Positions 35,801-48,700 of a stretch of DNA of 64,000 bases are shown in pieces. Below the pieces are notes generated by a model. It was not told the origin of the DNA. It saw only the letters and a list, made by a program, of their open reading frames with translations, and did not search any database. The position numbers and the translations under genes were made by a program. The stretch is from positions 151,731,010 through 151,795,009 of the forward strand of contig CM077167.1 of the NCBI GenBank assembly GCA_039583875.1. The letters run 5' to 3'. The stretch's first letter is position 1. The number at the start of each line of letters is the position of its first letter. The DNA is from Platanthera guangdongensis (lineage: Eukaryota > Streptophyta > Magnoliopsida > Asparagales > Orchidaceae).

Positions 35801-36264
35801 TGACAAACTTTTGAATGTGTCGAGATAGCTCTTCAACTTGCCTCGACACAACTTATGTGGAATGTGTCGACACAAGTCCTGTGTGTCGACACAGTTGTCT
35901 TTAGTCTCGACACAACTTGAAAATAGTATGTCGACACTAGTCCTGAGTGTCGACACAGTTGTCTTCAGTCTCGACACAGCTTGATTAAAGTGTGTCGATA
36001 CTAGTCCTGAGTGTCGATACAGTTGTCTTTATTCTCGACACATTGTGTCGACACAGTTGTCCTTAGTGTCGACACAACTTCTCTTTGCCTCGACACAACT
36101 TGTTCAATGTGTGTCGACACTAGTCCTTAGTGTCTCGATACTTTGTACTTAGCTTTATTTACTTGCGCACATGAACTTAACATTCATCAAAAACAACAAT
36201 GTGTATATCATTGAGCTGAGAAGGCTTTTTCAGAATAAGTACATTGAGACCAATGTACTCAATA
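35801..36264 (-). repeat. 5' LTR of element D, U3 side with palindrome array
   Basis: This is the continuation of the LTR split by TRG1. Its right edge '...ccaatgtactcaata' matches the U3 start of LTR C ('...ccaatgtacccaaca') with a mutated terminus. The array (35801-36130) repeats a three-part unit: GTGTCGACAC, then a second copy 19 bp on, then GTCTCGACAC 21 bp on, with the next unit 24 bp later. Starts at 35864, 35883, 35904, 35928, 35947, 35968, 35992, 36011 and 36032 show this about 64-bp period. Confidence 0.85.
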
Positions 36265-36658
36265 GAAGACCAACCGATTCTATGATGGTCTGCGTGATGA
36301 TCTAAGGCTATTGTTCGCATGTCCGACTATGCAGGGCTTTCTTACGTTGGTACACACTGCCCAATCTATGGAACAGGATATGAAGAGAATGCAGGTTAAG
36401 AAGGACCTCTCGGGGAGGATGCAAAAGTTAAAAGCACCGAGTTCTTCAAAGTCTAGGTTCCGTGGTAGGTGGAATAAGAAGGCTAAGTCATCTGGACCAG
36501 CTCCTTCTACTGCTTCTAGAGCTACTACGGGCCAAGGTCCGCGCACGTGTTACAACTATGACAATGTGGTATATTACTCTCGAGATTGTTGGAGCAGTCC
36601 CGCCAAATCAGACAGAAAGACAGGTGTGTCTGAAAGAGATAGTAAAAGCTTTACCACC
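36265..36658 (+). pseudogene. gypsy-type gag scrap 'I'
   Basis: A plus-strand frame codes for the end of a Retrotrans_gag domain (RFYDGLRDDLRLL, FLTLVHTAQSMEQDM), a basic linker and a broken zinc knuckle (CYNYDNVVYYSRDC; the second Cys and the His are lost). It resembles TRG1 gag in order and wording (YEGLCDDL, then ALVDTARAVEKDL). It survives as an island of about 0.4 kb between LTR D and LTR B. Confidence 0.75.
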
Positions 36659-38231
36659 TGAGGGGATAGATCTATTTAACTCTAGAGGGCGGGTAAATAG
36701 ATTATTTTAAAAACTTAATAGGTTTTTATGGCGGAATTAAAAATAGTCATATGTATATCTTAAGAGAGTGCAGGAATGAAAAGCTAAGTAACATAGCACA
36801 CAACACACAACAATAAGAAAAACAGCAAGCAACCAGACGACACAAGCAATTTATAGTGGTTCCCCTAAACTTGGGTACATACACTCTTCTACTACCCTGG
36901 TAGGAATCCAATACAGGTTTTTTATCTGGTGCCCTGTCACCAACAGGTTTTTGCTCCGGTGACTATCACCACAATATCTATTTGAAGGGAGATCTCACAA
37001 CCCTTTAGGCTTTTGATCAGGTGCCCAAAAACCAAGCTAAGTCTTTTGTTAAGGAGACTTAAGAAACAGGTGGTTAACTTTTGAAGGGAGTTAAAACCCT
37101 GTACAATGGGGTGAAAATGTGATTTTGTCTTCTCTTTCTCAAACAGTTGAGAAGACTTTAGTGGATTGCTTGATGTTATCAAAGCTCCCCCTGAGATAAT
37201 TATTGTTCAGGAATTTGCTAGAAGCTTTCCAGGGTGTAGGTCTTCTTTGATAGAACTCTAGAAGCTTTTAGACTGATTGTGATTTGATGTCTCTTGAAAG
37301 CTTGGAGAAGAGTTGCAGATTGATGAAGGCTATATGAGTATGCAGACTAAATATCTTTTTTCTCTGTCTGCCTGTGACCCTTAGCCGATTCTTTTCTTGT
37401 TCATGTATATTACAGTATCCAATTCTCTTAAAAAAAACTCTTTTATATATCCTGCAAAAATTCTTTCTCTGAATTTGAATTCTACTCCATGATTAACTAC
37501 TGAAATCTTGGAACTTGGACAAATGGCTGGAAAGGCAATAAATTGATTCCTTAACTGTTCCAGTTATTAAACCGAATATTGACTCTATGAAATCCAGTAA
37601 TTAATGTTGCCAATGAACAACTATATTCATAAGAATATAGGCAATTAATTACTCAGAGCAATATAGGCAATAATATATTATATAAATCTTGGTCAATCCA
37701 GAATTAACTGCAGAGAATAGAAATAATGAACTGACATATTTCATCGATCAGAGATCCAAGATCATCAAACTCAATCCTCTCTTTCGTCGAGCTGAGCCCC
37801 AAGAACTTTGAACCGAGTTAATGCTGTCCATTCTGGGCTCCAAGTTCATCTTACTGAGATAGTTGTTCGTAGAACTCAACAACTGATAGATAGGAGATCA
37901 GAGTTAGTTGAACTCAGTTAAACATTCATCGATCTCAAATTCAGGGAAGAAACTTTGAGATTGTGGAACTGAGAACGAAGATCGTTGAGCTCCATTCAGA
38001 TTTCGTCGAACCACATCTTCAACATACAAAAATCTGTCTTGTTCTGAAATCTTCAGTCTTCTAAGTCTTCTGAGGGATTGGTCCAATCAAACTGACTTGT
38101 TGACCTATCCTAAGATTCAATAAAGACCTATGACCCCTAGACTATACATTGTGGGTCAATCTATAAAATCCTAATAGTGAACCTAACCCAAATCAACCCT
38201 AAAATTGGTGGGGTTCCAACAATCTCCCCCT
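36659..38231 (-). repeat. 3' LTR of element B (1573 bp)
   Basis: Its minus-strand start is TGTTGGAACCCC at 38231, directly after the polypurine tract AAATAGGGGGAGAT (38232-38245). It ends near ...CTATCCCCTCA; the last bases of the family end CACTTTCA are missing or changed, so the left edge is approximate. A degenerate TCGTCGA array lies at 37783-38012 and a TATA-like TATAAAAG at 37440-37447. Confidence 0.85.
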
Positions 38232-38559
38232 ATTTGGTTGAGGTCACTATGTACAATGCATTAAAAAAATAAAGTACAATCACAAAGCATAGCAACAAAT
38301 ATCTGGCTGAAAGTAAAAGTCTAGTAGATATATACATCAAGTGCTTTGTGATAAATTAACCAAAACAAATAGTTCAGAGAGAAAGTAAGCTAATAAAAAA
38401 AAAACTATTTAGATTTCTTAGACTTGTCTTTCTCTGATGGCTGCCTGGAAATGATTTCACTATTGGGATTTGCTGCTTCACTATTAGACATAGTAATATC
38501 AGCTGCTCCAATAATATTGCCTAAAGTTGCTCTTAGAACACCTGCCTATGTATGTAGGC

Positions 38560-40522
38560 TCATATAAGCATCAACATTGAAAATGTGTTTACCTTTGTCA
38601 TACTTTTTAATTCTTCTCTTCTGAAAGAAGACATTATAGTATATTGAGAAGAATCTTTGCCTTCTTCTTTAGCTTTATTTATCTGAGAATGTCCAACAAG
38701 CTCTCGAAATCTAGCCATTTTAGAAATATTTTCCTGTTCTGGATCAACAAAAGGAACTGGTGGAGAGTAAGGTCTTTCCATATATTCAGATTAAGAAGAT
38801 TGTTTCCATCCACTGCTGTTGTGGCTGTTTCTGTAGTAACTCTATGCATATTTGTCATATTTCTGATAAGAAGATTGCCTTAAGTGCTGAGAAGATGTGG
38901 TTCTTGAGGCTACATTGCCTGAAGCACCTACAGCTGGTGGATGAGGAGGAGGTGGATCCTTTCTGAATTTCTTATTGGGAGCAGATCCAAACTTTTTCTT
39001 ATTCTTTTGTGCTTTCATCTCATTCTTTGAATGCTTCATCCAGTGGGGAGTTGTTGGAGTTAGAGGAATATTATACAATATATAATATGGACTGTCATCC
39101 TTGGGATAAGGTGGTTACCCTGATGTAGCCTGAGAACGAAGCTGCCTTCTTTTTCTGAAACATTCACTTCTTAGATTTAGTATCCTATAAATCATCTGAA
39201 TCGTCTGATTCATCTTCACTGGATTCACTTACAGGATTGTCATACAAAGGATCAATCCACTTCAGTTGATATGCAAGCAAGATCTCTCTAAGAGATACAC
39301 TCTGAATTGGAACTTCTTCTAAAACTTGAACTGCAGCGTCTGGCATTGGAAGAACCTCTGCCTCTATAATCATATCTTCCTCAAAAAGATGATCCAATTT
39401 TGGAAGAGGAGATTCTGCCCAACAAAAAGTTGAGGGAGAGAAAGCCTTTGGCTTATCCTCTAGTCCTGAAGGGGAAACTGAAGGTTCTGCAAAACTGCAT
39501 CTGATTTGATCTATAATCTCTGAGCTCATAGGAGCAATATAACATACTATAGCCTTAGCAAAAATTTGCTCATGAATAGGAAGAGAATGATAAAGAATAT
39601 CAAAATCTTTTAAAAAAATAGCTAAGTCCACAGAAGGGTCTAGGAATAGAATGGTGCAACCTGAGGCTCTGCAATCTCAATATCAAATTCTGAAAGATCT
39701 GTCTCAAGAAAAGCTAATAACTCTGTATCTGTATTTACAAGCTCTGTAACTGTTGTATCCATAGATACTGCTGCTGCTACTCCTTCACAAACTGTTGCTG
39801 CTAGAGAGGGGACCTCATCATAGAACATCTCCCCCTGCCTGGTGTCAGGAATTCCTGAGGCCAGGCCACTAAATGAGGAGGGACTAGTAGAGGTAGAAAG
39901 TTGAGAAGATAAGGCATTGAAGGAAGAAATTAGAGGTGAAATGGCAGCCTCTATAAGATATTTGATGGTGGAAGCTAATAGAGAAATGATGGTGGATGTG
40001 GAATCAGATGATGATGATGATGGAAAGTATGTGGTTGTGTTACCACAAGAAGTGCATATGTTGAAGGTGGTAGATTGAGTTGGAGGTATAGATGGTGGTA
40101 ATAAAGGTGTGGTGATGACTGGAGGGATGCCAATTTGTATGTCATCCTGATGTGGAGATGGTGGTGGAGTGTGGGTTGGAGATGGAGATGGTGTAGGTGT
40201 TGGGATAAGATTGAAAGAAGGTGATATCTGGGTGGAAACAAATGTTATGGATGGAAGTTCAATTGAAGGGATTTCAATGGTAGAAGTACGAACTGTGGTA
40301 GTGGGTGTGGAGGTGGGTTCCTGAACTGGAGAGGGATGTGGAGATGGTTGAGTAGGAGACAGTATATTGAAAGTAGGCAGTGAGGAGGTAGATGGAATGT
40401 CAGATACATGAGTTTGAGGAGGAGGGACTGGAGCCTCTACAATAGGTTGCGGAGTGATTATTCCAGCCCTTGTGTCCTCAGAGGTCCTGGAGGAAGAGGA
40501 GGCCCTGGAAGGCTTAACAATC
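38560..40522 (-). pseudogene. ORF3 of element B, distal part
   Basis: This continues ORF3 from the A insertion. It starts with the VKPSRASSSS segment and a long Pro/Ser/Thr-rich stretch. RQGEMFYDEVP (RQGEMPYEVRLP in A) follows, then an acidic region (ESSEDESDDSDD) and the HWMKHSKNEMKAQKNKKK basic patch. The tail block GKDSSQYTIMSSFRREELK comes last. A frameshift lies near 39635 and stops are scattered through it. The protein has no catalytic motif that I recognise. It matches A and E in order, so this is a conserved family gene, not random coding. Confidence 0.75.
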
Positions 40523-42067
40523 TGAAAGTGTAAGCTAGATCTAATATACTCTAGAGGGGGGGTGGGTGAATAGAGTATGGTGCTTAAAAACCTTTTTACA
40601 ACAGTTGTTGTAATCTGAGTGAACAGGGAAGCAAATAGAAAAACTAATCGCAGAACCTATCTAATCACAGAACAAGCACAGCCAGAAACAAAAATAAAGA
40701 TAAGCAACCAGAAGACACAAGGAGCTATAGTGGTTCCCCTAAACTTGGGTACATCCACTCTTCTACCACCCTAGGTAGGAATCCACTGCAGGATGAGTTG
40801 ATCAGGTGTCCTGGGCACCAATGAGCTTTTGATAAGGTGCTCAAAAACCAAATCAGATTTTTTGATCAGGTGTATTGCCACCAATGAGCTTTTGACAAGG
40901 TGCTCAAAAACCACACACAAACTTTTGAAGGGAGTTTGAAAAACCCTTTACAGAGATGGGGATGAGAGAGTTATGGAAGTCTTCTCTTTCTCAAAGCAGC
41001 TGAGAAGACTAAGTGGATATGATGTTGTTAAAGCTCCCCCTGAGATTTGTAGTTGATCAGGAAATGAAGCTTTGCTGTAGGGCGATAGGCCTTCAGAAAG
41101 TTGATCTCCAGCAATTGATGATTTCAGCAACATCTGAAATATGAGGTGTCTGGAGTCTTGAATAATAATGGCCATGAACACTTCAATCAAAAGAGATCTT
41201 AAGATTTCAGATTTTTTGATCTCCTTTTGGTGATGGTGTTCTTGTGAGAATCCTAAGACAGAGAATGTCTACATCTTTCTTTCTTTTTCTCTTGAGTGAT
41301 TGTTGTTGAGAAAGCTGTTGTTTCAGAGAAGAGTTGTAGCAGAGAATATGTTTTTTTTCTTCTTCTCTTCTTCCTGTTGTGTCTCTGAGAGATTCAAAAA
41401 ATCTTGTCTTCTATTCCTTTGTTCTGAATAGAAATGATCCTCTGTCAAGAATAGCTGTTAGCCTGTCATTAAATGACTTCCCTTATTGCAATTGTCTTCT
41501 AGGGGAAAGTCCAAATAAACATTCCTTGATAATCCCTTGAAACTTGGTCCAGAATAAATGAAAACGGCTACAAGATCTTCTGAATTAATTGCTGGCAATA
41601 ACTCCTTAACTGTTCTGAATTTGAATCTTGAAAATCATTTAACTTCTTCAGAAAAATGTCGAACTGAGCTCTACTATCGTCGAACTGAGCTAAGCGATTT
41701 GGACTTAGACAACAACAGAGATCGTCGATCTGAGCTCAACTATCGTCAAACTGAGCTCGAAGGTCGTCGAATGGAGTTCGGCGATTTGTTGAAGTTGAGC
41801 TCAGCGATCGTCGAATGGAGTTCGACGATCCGTCGAAGTGAGCTCAACGATCGTTGATTGGAGTTCGACGATTCATCGTACTGAGCTCGACGAAATGACT
41901 TAGTCTCCAAACAGAAAAACCTAGGTCTGAGGGCAGCTTCCAGACCTAACTACTAACCCTTAGACTCATTTTTAATTGACCTTTAGATCTATACAATGAG
42001 GTCAAAAACAGGTTTCCTAAAGACATAGTGATCCTGACCCAAATTAGTAATAGGGTGTTTCAACAAT
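40523..42067 (-). repeat. 3' LTR of element A
   Basis: Its minus-strand start is TGTTGAAACACCC at 42067 and it ends CTTACACTTTCA at 40523. The polypurine tract (AAATAGAGGGAGAT) lies at 42068-42081. The motif array spans 41657-41895. One unit (41806-41830) is a perfect inverted repeat of GATCGTCGAA with a 5-nt centre. Confidence 0.93.
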
Positions 42068-42213
42068 CTCCCTCTATTTGGGTTAGGATTACTATTTACA
42101 AAAATTGAAATAGAAGCAACAAAATACAAAGCAAAAATACAATAAACAAGACATGCATAATCACAGATATACTCAGATAGATCACAAAATAGAATAATTG
42201 TCACCTTACAGAA

Positions 42214-45200
42214 TTATTCCTTCTCCTTGCTCTTTATAAGTTTAATTTCTCTATTGGGGTTAAGAGCTTCCTTTTTGGATCTTCTGTCATCAGCTGCACC
42301 TAAAGAAGTTTGTTGTTTAGGCCTTGGTACCACAACTTCAGGATGCAGCTCCATATATATTTCAGAATCAAAAACTTTGCTTGAGGCATATCTTTCAACT
42401 TCCTTCTTTCTTTGTTCAGACAGTGTAGTAATGTTGTAGGTGTCCTTGCCTTGCTCTCTGGCTTTCTTGATTTGATCCAAGGCAGCTAACTCTTTCATCC
42501 TGGCAGTCCATGCAGTAGGGTTATTTTCTAGATCTTCAAAGGGCACTGGAGGCTCATATCAGTTGGAAGGATTATCTTGAGGAGCTCTGGATGAGACTAC
42601 TTCTTTCAGCTTGTAGGGAAAAGGGCCTGAAGTTGTATCTGATGAAGCTTATCCTTCCCTGGAGTATGGATGTTGCCTTGAATAGCCCTTTGAGTAGACT
42701 TGGAATTCCCTTTGGCTTCCTCTATAGTTTCCTCTTCTAGATTGAGAACCTATGGACTGGCTTCCCCTATATTGAGATCTTGCATGAGGCTGATAGGGGG
42801 TTTGACATCTAGTAGAAGGTTGAGCAGCTGAGCTTCCACCTACACCTACATCAGGAGGAGGTGGTGGAGGAGGATGAGGATGATGAAACTGAGAAGATCC
42901 TTTCTCATATTTCCTCTTCTTCTTCATAGCTTTTAGTTGATTCTTGGAATATTGCATCTAATGTTAAATAATGGGGCAGTCATGAAGAATGTAGTAGGGA
43001 ATGTCATTTGTATCTTTGACTTTGGCTGGAGGCACCCTTTTCATAGCTTTGCTCCTTGCCTTTCTTTTCCTGGCTATAGTGGCAGAAGAATCATCAGAAT
43101 CAGTCCTGAATGCATCACTTTCAGAGCTTTGCTCATCATATAAAGCATCAATCTTTTTCAGATACTCTTTCTGAAGTTGGGTTGGAGCAGATGAGACAGT
43201 AGTTGTAGTAACAGATACAAAACTTTTTGGAGCAACACTTTCAGAAGATATAGCAGCAGTAATGACAATAGTGACTGGGGCAACAGCAGATACCGAGAAA
43301 ATACTTTCAGATACAAGAACCTCAGCATCAGTAATAACAGCAGGAATAACATCAACAATAACAGTAGGCTCAAAATCATATGCCTCTGTCTGCATATCCT
43401 CAGAAACTGGAACATCATCAGCATTATCACTGACAGCAGCAACAACAGAAATAACAACAATATTTGCAGCAGGAGTAGCAACAGCATCACTGGAAACAGA
43501 AGGCTCAGCAGTATATAGAGAATTTATGTAAGAGCTAATTAAGCTGGAATCACATCTTGAGAAGGGCACAATGGCCTTGGAAAGATCCTCTAATGGTTGG
43601 ACTGACTGGATTGTAGTTGGCTGGACTGCATTGCTTACTGGAAGACAGCTGAAGTAAATTGAATCAAAAACTGATAATAAGGACCTGAGGTCCACTGAGA
43701 AGACAACAACTTGAGGTGGTGTTGAAACTAGAGCTTGAGCAACAACAGCAGTAGCAGGGACTGAAGAAATGGCAGCAGCAGCAGGCAATCTAACTTCATA
43801 AGGCATCTCCCCCTGCCTAGATTCAGAGAGAGCTGGATCAAGGCACCCAGAGGAAGGGATTGCCTGAGGAAAGAGAGAGGATAGCCTGGCAGAAAGGGCT
43901 GCCACTGACTGAAGAAGTGGAGCCAAGGAGGTCTCCAATAGAAGTTATATCCTGGGGGCTAGCAGTTCATATAACTTGTCAGCTAGGGCAGGAATGTCTA
44001 CTTGCTCAGGAGGGACTTAAGCAGAGGTAGAGAGTGATGGAGGAGCAAGTGGTGATGGTGGTGGAGAGCTGGTGGATGGTAGAAGTGAATGTTGAGGTGT
44101 GGGGATTGTGGAAATGGAAGATAGTGGTATTGAGATAGAGGGTGTGAAAGAGGGTTGATCAATGATGTCTTGTAGAAATTGTTGATATGATGTAGATGAG
44201 GAGGGTAGATCAGGAGGGGATGAATGTGAGTCATCCATGAAGGAATCATCTAGAAGATTTAATGATGGAATATTGGATGATGTGTCAATGTCTGGGTGAG
44301 GGTAGTGGTGTAATGGATGGAAGCTTTCCTCTATTATTGGAAGAGTTGGGATTGGAGATGGAATTGATGTTGGAGACGGGCTGGAAATGATGATGGTGGA
44401 TGGAGTTGGAATGGTGGAGGTGACTGGTGGAGATGGAATAAGAGTTGGAGGAGGAGAAGAAGCAGCAGGCAAGTCATCTGCAGGGGCAGAGACTTGAGGG
44501 GAAGAGACTGTTACAGTCCTTGTGCCTGAAGTTGTGCTTGCAGAAGGCCTGCTGGGCTTGGTTATCTGCCTGTCCCATTTGCCAAAGAGGGCACAGGACA
44601 ACCTCTTTGAAGCATTGATATGCATCCCAGAGGATACTAGCAGGGCAAGGCATCTGTTATGGAGAAACAGCCCTAGGATCCTGCCATAATTCACAAAGTT
44701 CTTGTTTATTTTCTTCTTAATCAGGTCAAAGAAGACCTCTCCCCAGTTTAACTGTTTCTCGTCCATAATGGCACCCATCAAGCATAGCTGATACCTGGAT
44801 ATGGTATCATGTGCTGAATGCTTGGCCAACAGATCTTTTCCTACTACATCAGCTAAGAACCTGTATTCCACAGCTAGGTTCTTCTTCAGCAGTTTGCTAG
44901 GGTTAGCATCAGAGTGACCCATTCTTGCAAGTAAATCAGAAAATTCTTCTCCAGACAATTCAGCAGAATCTCTTCCAGAACTTAATTCAAAAACCTCTGT
45001 CAGAATAGTAGGAGTCAAAGGTACCTGGGTTCCAGAAATTGAACCAACCAATGTGTTTTGGTCCTGGTTGTGGGCAGTATAGACCCACTCTTTGATCTCA
45101 TCAGCAGCTAATTTGATTCTTGTGGACATGATGGCAATAAGCTTCTACTCCTTGAACAGTTCTAGAATGTCCTGAAAAACCTGATCACTGGTGTTGAAAG

Positions 45201-45267
45201 ACTCCATGTCTATATCAAATCCGACATCGAATTTCATTGCGGCTAGAACGACAACAGAGACGGCCAT
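42214..45267 (-). pseudogene. ORF3 of element A (about 1018 codons, several stops)
   Basis: One unshifted frame runs from ATG 45267 (MAVSVVVLAAMKF) to 42214, broken by about seven stops (near 45147, 44016, 43939, 42963, 42957, 42648 and 42555). The N-terminal third is a conserved domain with VPLTPTILTEVFEL, VGKDLLAKHSAHD, then YGRILGLFL and FGKWDRQITKPS. ORF3 of C has the same order. A Pro/Ser/Thr-rich middle, a Val/Ala-rich part and two basic clusters (ARKRKARSKAMKR, KAMKKKRKYEKG) follow. The tail includes ELHPEVVVPRP and a Lys-rich end. It lies in the position of the SIRE env-like gene, but I see no signal peptide or membrane span. It may correspond to a 'putative plant transposon protein' family. 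Confidence 0.8.
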
Positions 45268-45382
45268 TGTTACCCGCAAAAATTAACAAACAAAACGACC
45301 AAGTGTAGAGATGTTTGGAGGGAAAGAGAATTTTTGTAGAGAGATTGAAAGCGCAAAAGGAGAACGACGGCCGAAAAATGAA

Positions 45383-45389
45383 TTTTATA
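45383..45389 (-). promoter_or_regulatory. TATA-like box upstream of ORF3 in A
   Basis: TATAAAA on the minus strand lies about 120 bp upstream of the ORF3 ATG and just downstream of the spacer motif array. This placement copies the LTR layout. Confidence 0.4.
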
Positions 45390-45404
45390 TTAGGGTTCGA
45401 CGCA

Positions 45405-45680
45405 GAAAAGGAAAGATCGTTGAACTCAGTTCGACGATCGGGCGGCTAAAGGAATCTGAAAGGTCTTCAATATCGTTGATCTCCGTTCGACGATATTGGA
45501 GAGCGTTGAGCTCCGTTCGACGATAGATCAGAAAACAAATTCGTCGAGCGCCGTTCGACGATCGTTGACCTGGAGAGATAGTTGAGCACTATCTGAGAAG
45601 CGCTGAACTTAGATCGACGATTTCGAAAAGCGTCGATCTCCGTTCGACGTTCTGGGGGAAAATCGTCGAGCGCAGTTCAG
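45405..45680. repeat. TCGTCGA/TCGACGA array in the pol-ORF3 spacer of A
   Basis: Repeated units of the form GTTCGACGATCGT and ATCGTCGAGC(G/T)CCGTTCGACGAT lie between the RNase H end (45767) and ORF3 (45267). The dialect is the same as in the LTRs of A. Confidence 0.82.
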
Positions 45681-45766
45681 AGACCAGAAATACACTCTAG
45701 ACACTTAGAAAAATCAAGATGTTTGCCTAGTCTTGGTTAATTTTTAAAGTTTTAAAATCTTGGAAC

Positions 45767-48700
45767 TTATTTTAGACTTCCTCCATCTAACATTCCTAAC
45801 TGATTTAGGAAGATGGTGTGTTTCTTTTCATCCAAGGGCTTGGTGAAAATATCTCCCCTTTGTAAATCAGTTGGGATATATTGAAGTTCAATTTTGTTTT
45901 TCTCAACATTATCCCTTAAAAAGTGATGCCTAATTTCTATGTGTTTTGTCCTACTATGGAGGACTAGATTTTGAGCTATAGAAATAGCACTGGTGTTATC
46001 ACAAAATATTTTTGACTTCTCTAAGTTGTAGCTATAGTCTAGGAGTTGGTTTTGAATCAACAAGATTTGTGAACAACAACTGCCTGTAGCCATATATTCA
46101 GCCTCAGCAGTTGAAGTTGACACAAATGTTTGTTTCTTGCAAAACTAAGAGACAAGTCTATCACCAAGAAACTGACAAGTTCCACTGGTGCTTTTCCTGT
46201 CAATTCTACATCCAGCATAATCAACATCAGAAAATCCAGTTAATTCAAATGCTGAATCTTTTGGATACCAGAGACCTATATTTGGACAACTTTTAACATA
46301 CCTGACAATCCTTTTTACTAATGTTAGGTGTGACTCTCTAGGGCTTACTTGGAATATAGCACATATGCATGTAGCAAACATTATATCAGGTCTACTAGCT
46401 ATAAGGTACAGTAAAGAGCCAATCATTGCTCTATATGTTGTCTGATCAACAGGTTTCCCATGTTCATCAGCATCCAATACAGCATTAGTAGGCATAGGTG
46501 TTTTCATACAAGATGCTTCTGACATACCAAATTTCTTGACCAATTCATTTGCATACTTGGTTTGAGAAATAAAGATGCCTTCAGCATGTTGTTTGACTTG
46601 CAATCCTAGAAAGAAGGATAGCTCACTCATGCTACTCATTTCAAATTTAGAATGCATTAGGTTGGAAAACCTTCTGCAAAAATTTGAATCAGTAGAGCCA
46701 AAGATAATATCATCTACATAAATCTGTACTAGTAGGGTATGTGACTTATGGGTTCTAATGAAAAGAGTTTGGTCTACTCTACCCCTTATAAATTCATATT
46801 CCAGAAGGAAGCATGCTATGGTCTCATACCATGCTCTAGAAGCTTGCTTGAGACCATATAATGCTTTGTTCAGTTTAAAAACATAATCAGGATAAGTTGG
46901 AGAGATAAAATCTGGAGGTTGTCTGACATAGACTTCTTCTTTGATGTATCCATTTAGAAATGCACTTTTTACATCCATATGATATACCTTGAAGCCTTTG
47001 TGTGCTGCATAAGCTAAGAAGATTCTGATGGCTTCCAATCTTGCAACTGGTGTAAAAGTCTGGTCATAGTCTATGCCTTCTTCTTGTGAGTATCCTTGAG
47101 CAACTAGCCTTGCTTTGTTCCTTACAATTACTCCTTGATCATCCAATTTTTTCTGAACACTCACATTGTTCCAACAATGGAGTGATCCTTAGGCTTTGGC
47201 ACTAGATCCCAAACTTTGTTTATTTCAAATTGATGCAACTCTTCTTGCATTGCAATGATCTAGTGTGGATCTTGCTCTGCATCTTGAATAGATTGAGGTT
47301 CAATTTGAGATAGGAAGAAAGTGTGCAACAGGTTCTGGTTGACCTGATTTCTGGTTTGCACACCAGTTGAGATGTCTCCAATTACTTGGGAAATTGGATG
47401 GTCTCTTGATGTTACTAAATCAACATGGGGTGTTGATTGTTCATCAACCTGTGTTGTTGTTTCCTCTTGTGGTACAACAACTGGCTCTTCAAGTTGTTTC
47501 TCTTCAATATGTTGAATGCTTTCTTCATATTCACTGCTTTCCTTTTTTGAGTAACCTGTAATCTGTCCAAGTCTTTAGCAAGAGAATGTACCTGCAAAGG
47601 TTCTATGGTAGAAGTGTTCTTCTCCTTGAAGGACATGTTAGATTCATCAAATGATATGTGAACAGATTCTTCAATTTTAAGAGATGATTTATTATAAACC
47701 CTATAAGCCTTACTGATCATGGAGTATCCTAGAAACACTCCTTCATCAGCTTTAGCTTGAAATTTTGCTAAATATCTCTTGTCATTATTGTGTATATAAC
47801 AAATACAACCAAAACTTCTAAAATAATCAACTTTAGGTTTCTTCCCTTTGAGTAATTCATAGGGAGTATTTCCGTTTAGTTTATGTATTAAGCTTCTATT
47901 CAGCACATAGTTGGAGGTGTTCACTGCCTCTGCCCAAAAAGATAGAGGAAGGTGAGCATCTGACAACAATGTAGTGGCAGATTCAATAAGGGTTCTATTT
48001 TTCCTTTCAGCTACCCCATTTTGTTGAGGAGTTCTAGGAGCTGAGAAAGTATGCCTGATCCCTTCACTCTGACAGAACTCTTGCATAAGAAGAGAATCAA
48101 ACTCTGTCCCATGATCACTTCTGATCAGGGTAATGTGAGTATTGAACTCAATCTGTATACATTTGAGAAACTCTGTCAAACACTTAAAATTATCAGACTT
48201 CTTCCTCAGAAAGAACACCCATGTGAATCTAGAGAAGTCATCTACAACAACTAAAGTGTAAAATTTCCCTCCTAAGCTTTGTACTGTAATGGGTCCAAAA
48301 AGATCCATGTGTAACAGATACAAGATCCTAGGTGAATCACTCTTATTAAGTGATTTAAAACTATTTTTAGTTTGCTTGCCTAATTGACAAGCACTGCAGG
48401 GTCCTTCCTTCTTGTAGGGGCCAGAAGCTAGTCCTCTAACAAGATTGTCTTGGATAGCCTAGCAATGGTTCTAATGTTTAAATGTCATAGTCTCTTATGC
48501 CATAAAACATTAGGTCTGCAGACAGAATTAAATAGGAAAATGTCTACATCTGTTGAATGAAAATCTACTAAATAGATGTTACCTTTCCTTTTACCTGTCA
48601 ACACAATTGTGTTGTCCTCTGACTTGATCTTGCATAAGGCTTTGCTGAAAGTCACCTGCTAGCCTTCATCATATAGCTGACTGATGCTGATCAAATTGTG

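Larger units (their letters stand above)
23579..36264 (-). mobile_element. SIRE-like copia element 'D', broken, hosting TRG1
   Basis: Reading on the minus strand: 5' LTR (36264-28769, interrupted by TRG1), primer-binding site, gag, protease, integrase, a deleted reverse transcriptase, RNase H and the start of the pol-ORF3 spacer. It is cut at 23579 by LTR E; ORF3 and the 3' LTR are missing. Its right edge ends in gag scrap I. The LTR carries the GTGTCGACAC dialect, as in C. Confidence 0.85.

Noticed and set aside
39975..40241. His-rich frame (HHLHLQPTLHHHLH)
   Set aside because: It is a shifted-frame shadow of the Pro/Ser/Thr-rich part of ORF3 of B; 43998-44249 is the same effect in A.
43158..43490. 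Leu-rich frame resembling a membrane protein
   Set aside because: It is a shifted-frame reading of the Val/Ala/Ser-rich part of ORF3 of A.
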